This document shows, one piece after another, positions 58,838 to 64,000 of a stretch of DNA of 64,000 nt (position 1 is the stretch's first letter; every line of letters begins with the position of its first letter). Origin of the DNA: Flavimobilis rhizosphaerae (GTDB taxonomy: Bacteria > Actinomycetota > Actinomycetes > Actinomycetales > Cellulomonadaceae). Below the pieces are notes generated by a model. That model ran no database searches and was not told where the DNA came from. It was given only the letters and a program-made list of their open reading frames with translations. A program made the position numbers and the translations under genes. The stretch spans positions 372,001 through 436,000 of the forward strand of contig NZ_JACZDF010000003.1 of assembly GCF_014852685.1 (NCBI RefSeq), in the 5' to 3' direction.

Positions 58838-59521
58838 ATGAGGTTCCGTCGCGTGCTCGCCCGTGCCATCTTCGCGATCGGTCGCTATGACCACCGGTCG
58901 ACGGTCCGGCCGACAGACGGCGTCGGCGTGCTCGTCGGCGCTCCGCACACGTCGAACTGGGACTTCGTCCTCATGCTCGCGATCTCGTGGGACCTGGGGA
59001 TCACGGTGAAGTACTTCGGCAAGAAGTCGCTGTTCAAGCGGCCTTTCGGCTGGTTCATGCGGGCGCTCGGCGGGATTCCTGTCGATCGGTCGAACCCGGC
59101 GGGTCTTGTCGAGGCGGTCGTCGCGCGCCTCGAGGCGGGGGAGCGGTTCTACCTCGTCGTCACGCCCGAGGGCACGCGCGGCAAGGGCCGCTACTGGAAG
59201 TCGGGCTTCCTGCGGATCGCGACGGCGGCGAACCTGCCGATCACGCTCGGCTACGTCGACAACCCCACACGGACGACGGGCCTCGGCCTCACGTTCACGC
59301 CGACGGGCGACGTGCGCGCAGACATGGACGTCGTGCGCGCGTTCTACGCGGACAAGCACGGCGTGCGGCCTGCGCTCCGCACGGAGCCGCGCCTGCGTGA
59401 GGAGGACGCGCTGGACGCCGCGGGCGCTGGCGACGCGGTGGCGTCGACCGACGGCTCGTCGGGCTCCGTCGTCGAGCCGTCGGCGGCCTCTGACGCGTCG
59501 GGCACGGCGTCCGACGCGTGA
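58838..59521 (+). CDS. Acyltransferase of the PlsC/LPLAT family
   Basis: 227 residues. The catalytic HxxxxD motif is His37 to Asp42 in APHTSNWDF, and the second motif is VTPEGTRGKGRYWKSGF near residue 110, both typical of 1-acylglycerol-3-phosphate acyltransferase-like enzymes. The intervening LGGIPVDRSNPAG loop also fits. The Ser/Ala/Asp-rich tail after residue 195 is not conserved. It probably acylates a lipid at the membrane surface. It overlaps the GNAT gene downstream by four bases. Confidence 0.9.
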   Translation: MRFRRVLARAIFAIGRYDHRSTVRPTDGVGVLVGAPHTSNWDFVLMLAISWDLGITVKYFGKKSLFKRPFGWFMRALGGIPVDRSNPAGLVEAVVARLEAGERFYLVVTPEGTRGKGRYWKSGFLRIATAANLPITLGYVDNPTRTTGLGLTFTPTGDVRADMDVVRAFYADKHGVRPALRTEPRLREEDALDAAGAGDAVASTDGSSGSVVEPSAASDASGTASDA

Positions 59522-60012
59522 GCGTCGTCCCGGGGAGCGTGCGGCGCGCGCGTCCGCAGGACGCGGCCGCGATCGCGGGCGTCCACGTCCGAGCGTGGCG
59601 CGAGACGTACCCGGGCATGCTGTCCGACGAGCTGCTCGCGAACCTGTCCGTCCCCGCGCACGAGCGCATGTGGACGGCGATTCTGGGCGGGGCGGACGCG
59701 CCCGGCGCGTTCGTCGCCGAGCGGGCCGACGGCACGCTCGTCGGCTTCGTGCTCGCGTGCGCGCCGCACGAGGACGACGCGCCGCGTGACGTCGAGCTCG
59801 GCATGCTCTACCTGCTCGATGAGGCCAAGGGCTCCGGGCTGGCCGATCTGCTGCTCGAGGCCGCGCTCGGCGACCGGCCGGCGTTCCTGTGGACGGCGGA
59901 CCTCAACCGTCGGGCGCTCGCGTTCTACGCGCGGCACGGGTTCCGGCGCGACGGCGCGAGCAAGCGGATCGCGCGCTGGGACGACATCCTCGACGTGCGC
60001 CTGGTCCGCTGA
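59518..60012 (+). CDS. GNAT-family N-acetyltransferase
   Basis: 164 residues from GTG that overlaps the acyltransferase stop. VRRARPQDAAAIAGVHVRAWRETYPGML is a typical GNAT start, LGMLYLLDEAKGSGLADLLLEAAL holds the acetyl-CoA loop (normally QxxGxG/A, here EAKGSGLA), and NRRALAFYARHGFRRDG is the C-terminal motif. The substrate is unknown. A family A palindrome follows. Confidence 0.9.
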   Translation: MSVVPGSVRRARPQDAAAIAGVHVRAWRETYPGMLSDELLANLSVPAHERMWTAILGGADAPGAFVAERADGTLVGFVLACAPHEDDAPRDVELGMLYLLDEAKGSGLADLLLEAALGDRPAFLWTADLNRRALAFYARHGFRRDGASKRIARWDDILDVRLVR

Positions 60013-60066
60013 TCTGCCGCGCCGTCCGCTGACCTGCCGCCTCCGGCGCTGCCCGGCACGGTGTTC

Positions 60067-60125
60067 TCCCGACGGATTGATGGGTCCCGACCATCGAACG
60101 GTCGGGACCCATCAATCCGTCGGGA
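60067..60125. repeat. Family A palindromic repeat, copy 4 (26-bp perfect arms)
   Basis: The 51-nt core at 60071-60121 begins GACGGATTGATGGGTCCC and is perfectly symmetric around ATCGAAC; pairing extends outward by four more bases on each side. It lies between the convergent GNAT gene and the gene ending at 60199. It is the best-preserved member of the family. Confidence 0.85.
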
Positions 60126-60198
60126 AGGGCGAGCCGGGGGCTCGGGCTGAGGCGAGGCGCCCGGCTCGGGTTCCCGGGGAGCGTCGGCCGGGGTCGGG

Positions 60199-60525
60199 TC
60201 AGACCGGGGACGCCGTGTCCGTGAGGGCGACGGTCGCGCCCGCGGCCGTGAGGGCGTCCGCGAGGCGTCGTGCCTGGGCCTGCGTGTAGGCGCGGGGCAG
60301 CGCCGTGGGGAAGCTGAGGTCGAGGCGCTGCGCGGACGTGAGCCCGGCGTGCTGCTCGAGCGCGTGACGTGCCGGGCCGGTGAGCGCGCCGTGGGGCGCG
60401 CCCCCGTCGAGGACGTGGACCGTCGCGAGAGCGACGCGGAGGGGGGCGTGCGCGGGACGACGGACCCGGACGGTCGTGCGGACCGGGTCGGCCGTGCGCG
60501 CTGCGGAGATCGTCGTGGTGAACAT
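60199..60525 (-). CDS. Small protein of unknown function
   Basis: 108 residues. It begins MFTTTISAARTADPVRTTVRVRRP and ends with ALPRAYTQAQARRLADALTAAGATVALTDTASP. The last segment has the helix-strand pattern of ClpS/L7-L12-like folds, where a helix leads into a beta strand, but the match is too short to name a family. No signal peptide. Upstream bases contain AAAGGTCAAG-like sequence of lower GC, probably the promoter. Confidence 0.65.
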   Translation of the reverse strand: MFTTTISAARTADPVRTTVRVRRPAHAPLRVALATVHVLDGGAPHGALTGPARHALEQHAGLTSAQRLDLSFPTALPRAYTQAQARRLADALTAAGATVALTDTASPV

Positions 60526-60615
60526 GGGAACAAGAGTGCTCCCACGTCAAGAAAAGGTCAAGCGCTCATCGCTAGTGAGTCACGTCACGTCGTGTCTCGG
60601 TCACGACGCGCAGGC

Positions 60616-60978
60616 TCAACCCGCGTCAGCACCCCAGAAGAACGACCCGCCCCCGGCACGTACCGGGTGCACCTCGACGACCCATGCGGGGTCGAGCGGC
60701 CCGTACACGTGCGGGAACAGCTCGCCCGTCCCGCCGTCCTCGAGCCGCACATCCGCGCCCGACGCCGCGACGCGCGCGTCGTCGAGCTCGAGGACGACGA
60801 GCTCGCCCGCGCCTCCGTCGGCATAGATGAACGCCCCGACGCGCCCTACCTGGTCGCGCAGCGAGCAGTGGACGAACCCGACCTCCGCGAGCGACGCGCC
60901 CCGCGTCGAGCGCACGTACGTGCCCGACTCCTGCGCGGACTGCCAGTGAGGGACCTCGGCGATGTGGAAGAGCGCCAT
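60616..60978 (-). CDS. DUF952 family protein
   Basis: 120 residues. MALFHIAEVPHWQSAQESGTYVRSTRGASLAEVGFVHCSLRDQV is the DUF952 signature, with the conserved FVHCS histidine and cysteine, followed by GELVVLELD and FPHVYGPLDPAWVVEV. The fold resembles ADP-ribosyl transferase-like or RNA-phosphotransferase-like folds in structures I recall, but the activity is not established. It stands alone. Confidence 0.9.
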   Translation of the reverse strand: MALFHIAEVPHWQSAQESGTYVRSTRGASLAEVGFVHCSLRDQVGRVGAFIYADGGAGELVVLELDDARVAASGADVRLEDGGTGELFPHVYGPLDPAWVVEVHPVRAGGGSFFWGADAG

Positions 60979-61170
60979 GCGGACACCCTACCGACGGCCC
61001 GCCGCGGCTCGGAGCCCCGTCCGCTCCTCGCGTCGTGACCGGCCGTGCGGCCTCGGGGAGGCCGCCGCGCTCCGGGCGGGTACGTCTGACCCTCCAGTCT
61101 CCGGATGCGCCGCTGCACAGGCGTGCCTACGGTGAGAGTGTCCGTACGCATCACCGATCAAGGAGGAACC

Positions 61171-61347
61171 ATGGGGACCGACGACAAGATCAGGAACGCC
61201 GCGCAGGGCGTCGAGGGTGACATCAAGGCCGCCGCAGGCCGCGCGACGGGCGACGAGCGGCTCGAGGCCGAGGGCAAGAAGGACCAGATCGTCTCCGACC
61301 TCAAGCAGGCCGGCGAGAAGGTCAAGGACGCGTTCCGCCGCGACTGA
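61171..61347 (+). CDS. CsbD-family stress protein
   Basis: 58 residues after a strong AAGGAGGAACC ribosome site. The sequence GTDDKIRNAAQGVEGDIKAAAGRATGDERLEAEGKKDQIVSDLKQAGEKVKDAF is the classic CsbD helical repeat. Members are small, soluble, abundant general-stress proteins of unclear function. A perfect 28-bp hairpin ends the transcript. Confidence 0.95.
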   Translation: MGTDDKIRNAAQGVEGDIKAAAGRATGDERLEAEGKKDQIVSDLKQAGEKVKDAFRRD

Positions 61348-61388
61348 CCGAGCGTCCGCGCCGCCTGCGGGGCGACGCGGCACCGGAC

Positions 61389-61448
61389 CGCACGACGACG
61401 GGCCCGGGCGCGGGGCGCACGCCCCGCGCCCGGGCCCGTCGTCGTGCG
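61389..61448 (+). terminator. Perfect 28-bp stem hairpin after csbD
   Basis: Bases 61389-61416 (starting CGCACGACGACGGG) and 61421-61448 are exact reverse complements around GCAC. At this length and GC it is a strong stop for the csbD transcript, 41 bases after the stop codon; there is no T-tract, as is common in high-GC actinobacteria. Confidence 0.75.
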
Positions 61449-61479
61449 TCGCGCACCAACACACGTGAGGAGAGCACCG

Positions 61480-61683
61480 ATGGACCGACGCACCGAGGAC
61501 GACACCGCTCCCGGCGAGGAGCAGCGCGAGCCGGAGCCCGTGCGGGCCGACGGCCGCCCGGCGGACAGCATGGACGAGATCACGGAGCCGGCAGGCAGCG
61601 GCGGCACTGGTCCGGACGAGGCTGACCACCACAACGTCGCCGACAGCACGGGCGACGACGAGGAGCGCTTCGACGCAGGATGA
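61480..61683 (+). CDS. Small acidic protein of unknown function
   Basis: 67 residues from an ATG with GAGGAGA upstream. It is highly acidic and probably disordered: DRRTEDDTAPGEEQREPEPVRADGRP and SGGTGPDEADHHNVADSTGDDEERFDAG. No domain is recognised. It follows csbD after the hairpin and may be a companion stress protein, but this is only position. Confidence 0.6.
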   Translation: MDRRTEDDTAPGEEQREPEPVRADGRPADSMDEITEPAGSGGTGPDEADHHNVADSTGDDEERFDAG

Positions 61684-61687
61684 CCCA

Positions 61688-61742
61688 GCGCCCAGCGCCC
61701 GGCGCCCGGCGCCCGGCGCCCAGCGCCCGGCGCCCAGCGCCT
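61688..61742. repeat. GCGCCCR heptamer tandem repeat
   Basis: Seven and a half tandem copies of GCGCCCA or GCGCCCG start five bases after the acidic-protein stop. A repeat of this kind is prone to slippage. It is outside any gene I accept, 70 bases before the NUDIX start. Confidence 0.8.
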
Positions 61743-61811
61743 CCGCGTCGCGCAGCACAGCGGCCCTCCCCGTCCCACGGGCGCCGGAGGGCCGCGGCGT
61801 ACCCTGGGCGG

Positions 61812-62213
61812 GTGCCGACCGTCCTCACCATCGCTGCCGTCTGCTTCCGTGACCCTGCCGGGCACATCCTCACCGTCCGCAAGCGCGGCACGAGCAAGTT
61901 CATGCTCGTCGGCGGCAAGCTCGAGCCGGGCGAGTCGGCGTCGGCCGCCGCGGTCCGCGAGGTGCGTGAGGAAGTGGGCCTCGTTCTGAGCGTCGACGAC
62001 CTCGAGCTTCTCGACACGTTCGACTCGGATGCGGCGAACGAGACCGACACCCGGATCGACTCGACCGTCTACCTCGCGCCGCTGCCCGCCGACGCGTTAC
62101 CCCTCGCGGCGGCGGAGATCGCCGAGCTCGCGTGGCTCGACCCGGCAACCGCGCCCGGGCGCGAGGACCTCGCGCCGCTGCTGCGCGACCACGTGGTGCC
62201 ACGGCTCCGCTGA
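61812..62213 (+). CDS. NUDIX hydrolase
   Basis: 133 residues from GTG. The NUDIX box is complete: GGKLEPGESASAAAVREVREEVGL fits Gx5Ex7REUxEExGU. The start TVLTIAAVCFRDPAGHILTVRKRGTSKFMLVGG and the end EIAELAWLDPAT are typical of small MutT-like pyrophosphatases. Substrate unknown; oxidised nucleotides or ADP-ribose-like compounds are possible. It is convergent with the aminopeptidase gene. Confidence 0.92.
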   Translation: MPTVLTIAAVCFRDPAGHILTVRKRGTSKFMLVGGKLEPGESASAAAVREVREEVGLVLSVDDLELLDTFDSDAANETDTRIDSTVYLAPLPADALPLAAAEIAELAWLDPATAPGREDLAPLLRDHVVPRLR

Positions 62214-62254
62214 GCTGTCGTGCCCCTGATGTGCCGCGGCCCTGGGCCTCGGCC

Positions 62255-63526
62255 TCAGGCTCCCGCGAAGAACGCGCTGATCGCGCCCGACAGCGCGACG
62301 ACGTCGCGGACGTGGATGAGCTCGCGCGCCGAGTGCATCGACAGGAGTGGCGCACCGACGTCGACGGTGCGGATGCCGAGGCGGGTCGCGGTGAGCGGGC
62401 CCGTCGTCGAGCCGCACGGCACGGTGTTGTTGGAGACGAACGGCTGGGCGGTTGTCCCGGCGGCGTCGCAGCAGCGCGCCCAGAGGGCCGCGCCGGGGCC
62501 GTCGGTCGCGTAGCGCTGGTTGGCGTTGACCTTGAGGAGCGGACCGGATCCCGCGAGCGGGTGGTGCGTGGGGTCGTGACGCTCGGCGTAGTTGGGGTGG
62601 ACGGAGTGCCCGACGTCGCTCGAGACGTGCCACGACGCCGCGTAGGCGCGCCGCAGCTCGGTCGCGGTGCCGCCCGAGAGGCGCACGAGCACGTCCTCGA
62701 GGAAGGGCCCGCACGCGCCCGAGCGGGTCTCGGAGCCGATCTCCTCGTGGTCGAACGCCGCGAGGACGCTCGTGTGCGGGGCGTCGGCTGGCGCGTCGAG
62801 CAGCGCGACGAGCGCCGCGTGCACGGACGTGAGGTTGTCCATGCGCGGGGCGGCGAAGAGGCCCGCTCCTGCGCCGAAGCGCTGCGGGGGAGCGGTGTCG
62901 ACGGTGATGAGGTCGTGCCCGACGACGTCGGCGGGGTCAACGCCGGCGAGGTTCGCGAGGTGCGTGAGGATGTCGCCCTCGGTGCTCGAGCCGTCGCCGA
63001 CGACGCCGTAGACGGGCTGCGTGTGACGCTGCTTGTCGAGCGTGAGGCCGTCGTTGGCGGCACGGTCGAGGTGGATCGCGAGCTGCGGCAGGCGCAGGTA
63101 GGGGCCGGTGCGGACGAGGTGCTCCGTGCCGTCGCGCGTGACGAGGCGGCCGGCGAGCTCGAGCTCGCGGTCGAGCCAGCTGTTGAGGAGGGGCCCGCCG
63201 TAGACCTCGACGGCGACCTGGTTCCAGCCGTGCGCGTCGAGTCGAGGGTCAGGCTTGGCCTTGAGGCCGGGGGAGTCGGTGTGGGCGCCGAGGATGCGGA
63301 AGGGGGCCGTCGGCGTCGCGTTGGCGGGGCGGACCCACGCGATGATCGCGCCTTCACGGACCACGTAGGCGCGCGCGGTGTCGGCGGGTGCCCACTCGGC
63401 GGTCTCCTCGAGGCGCGTGAAGCCGGCGGCGTCGAGGCGGCGGGCGGCCTCCGCGGCGGCGTGGAAGGAGGAGGGGGACGCGGAGATGAACGAGGCGAAG
63501 TCGTCGATGTGGTCGTCGAGGCGCAT
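62255..63526 (-). CDS. M18-family aminopeptidase
   Basis: 423 residues, usual length for M18 aspartyl aminopeptidases. Zinc-ligand regions are GAHTDSPGLKAKP near residue 80, the MDNLTSVHA aspartate, the FDHEEIGSETRSGA catalytic Glu pair and the C-terminal histidine in LLSMHSARELIHVRD. DVGHSVHPNY is another invariant block. It is a cytoplasmic dodecameric metallopeptidase removing N-terminal acidic or neutral residues. The start ATG at 63526 leaves no extension. Single gene. Confidence 0.95.
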   Translation of the reverse strand: MRLDDHIDDFASFISASPSSFHAAAEAARRLDAAGFTRLEETAEWAPADTARAYVVREGAIIAWVRPANATPTAPFRILGAHTDSPGLKAKPDPRLDAHGWNQVAVEVYGGPLLNSWLDRELELAGRLVTRDGTEHLVRTGPYLRLPQLAIHLDRAANDGLTLDKQRHTQPVYGVVGDGSSTEGDILTHLANLAGVDPADVVGHDLITVDTAPPQRFGAGAGLFAAPRMDNLTSVHAALVALLDAPADAPHTSVLAAFDHEEIGSETRSGACGPFLEDVLVRLSGGTATELRRAYAASWHVSSDVGHSVHPNYAERHDPTHHPLAGSGPLLKVNANQRYATDGPGAALWARCCDAAGTTAQPFVSNNTVPCGSTTGPLTATRLGIRTVDVGAPLLSMHSARELIHVRDVVALSGAISAFFAGA

Positions 63527-63567
63527 ACCCCCATCCTCCCACCGCCCGCCGGCCGCGACCCCTCCTC

Positions 63568-63618
63568 CGACTCGTAGGTCCGGGGCACCATTCGATGGTG
63601 CTGGAGCCCTCCGAGTCG
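63568..63618. repeat. Imperfect palindrome, 23-base arms
   Basis: CGACTCGTAGG...GGGGCACCA and TGGTGC...CCTCCGAGTCG pair at 17 of 23 positions around TTCGA. The 51-nt length equals that of family A, but the sequence is different. It lies between two minus-strand genes. Confidence 0.45.
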
Positions 63619-63641
63619 CGGGGGCGGGGTGCTCCCCGGGA

Positions 63642-64000
63642 TCAGAAGAGGATCGGCAGGAGCTCGACGTCCGGGTCCGGGTCCGTCGCCAGGCGCGCGT
63701 GCCTCTCGACGTCGAAGCGCTCCGTGCCGTAGCGCAGCTTGTGCCGCTCGATCCCCTCGGCAGCGAACCCGGCGCGGTGCGCCACCCGGCACGACGCAGG
63801 GTTGTTGACACGGTGCCCGAGCTCGAGCCTGTGGACGCCCAACGTGTCGAAGGCGTGCCGGGCAATGCTCGCGCACGCGCGCGCCGCGAGCCCGGCACCC
63901 CGGGCCTCGGCCGCCACCCAGTAGTGCATCCACCCGGTGTTGTGACGCATCTCGATCGCGCCGACGCCGACGTTCCCGAGGGCGCGACCGTCGACGTCGA
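63642..64000 (-). CDS. GNAT-family N-acetyltransferase (RimJ/RimL type), 5' end outside window
   Basis: The frame runs off the window end; 119 residues of the C-terminal part are visible (VDGRALGNVGVGAIEMRHNTGWMHYWV...). The acetyl-CoA loop is RGAGLAARAC and the C-terminal block is GVHRLELGHRVNNPASCRVAHRAGFAAEGIERHKLRYG, characteristic of RimJ/RimL-type acetyltransferases. Members acetylate protein N-termini or small amines. The internal ATG at 63950 is not the true start, because homologous sequence continues upstream of it. Confidence 0.9.
   Translation of the reverse strand, partial: DVDGRALGNVGVGAIEMRHNTGWMHYWVAAEARGAGLAARACASIARHAFDTLGVHRLELGHRVNNPASCRVAHRAGFAAEGIERHKLRYGTERFDVERHARLATDPDPDVELLPILF

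Noticed and set aside
9011-60125. Repeated palindromes as a CRISPR array
   Set aside because: The copies are thousands of bases apart, each is a palindrome on its own, and there are no regular spacers or cas genes.
1-64000. tRNA or rRNA genes
   Set aside because: No stretch with the T-loop and acceptor pattern of a tRNA or with conserved rRNA sequence was noticed. A dedicated scan was not possible.

Overview
The window is very GC-rich, densely packed DNA with many GTG starts and 4-base ATGA/GTGA overlaps. Together with the gene content (NarHJI, MoeZ-type MoeB, DUF6457, DUF5691/DUF5682, a DtxR-type iron box) this points to an actinobacterium, probably Micrococcales near Cellulomonas/Sanguibacter. 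That placement is inference. No rRNA, tRNA or CRISPR array was seen.

Layout. 1-2520: end of a respiratory nitrate reductase operon (narH 3' part, narJ, narI). 2534-13168: a molybdenum block that supplies that enzyme, with molybdopterin synthesis genes (moeB, mog, moaC, moeA, moaA, moaD, moaE, mobA), a TOBE-domain regulator, the molybdate transporter modABC and a DUF6457 protein; a FitAB-like toxin-antitoxin pair sits inside it. 13367-20829: an overlapping five-gene set, SWIM protein, DUF5691, MoxR ATPase, DUF5682 and a vWA protein. 20965-22852: an AlkD-like repair protein and a Gfo/Idh/MocA oxidoreductase. 23245-27171: a siderophore uptake operon behind a DtxR/IdeR box.

27082-32078 is the most unusual part. 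The last 91 bp of the siderophore ATPase gene are repeated 4,906 bp downstream, and between the copies lies a lower-GC, opposite-strand operon: a small unknown protein, an 888-residue protein combining a PIN nuclease domain, a protein kinase, a run of zinc-binding Cys pairs with one C2H2 finger and a C-terminal CFI-box, then a TerY-like vWA protein and a PP2C phosphatase. The two copies of the ATPase end differ at five bases, all synonymous. That is what insertion of a foreign element into the 3' end of a conserved gene would leave. I read it as an integrated kinase/phosphatase/vWA conflict- or stress-type module with a built-in nuclease and no visible integrase.

32325-36341: DUF4127 and GntR genes diverging from NanE and a ROK kinase (amino-sugar use). 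36587-46856: a manno-oligosaccharide locus in which a LacI regulator and an ABC importer feed a GH2 beta-mannosidase, an AGE-family mannose isomerase and a fusion of a PfkB sugar kinase with a GH113 mannanase, a coherent route from mannan oligomers to phosphorylated fructose. 46954-48931: NAD(P)-binding protein, HxlR regulator and zinc-type macrodomain. 49100-52585: PadR regulator with an ABC exporter that includes an internally deleted permease copy. 52789-64000: mostly single genes (bile-acid-type symporter, secreted repeat protein, MFS exporter, ASCH, acyltransferase, GNATs, DUF952, CsbD, NUDIX, M18 aminopeptidase).

Intergenic DNA carries many long palindromes. One family of 51-nt elements occurs four times and another of about 47 nt occurs three times; others are single near-perfect hairpins of up to 31-bp stems.
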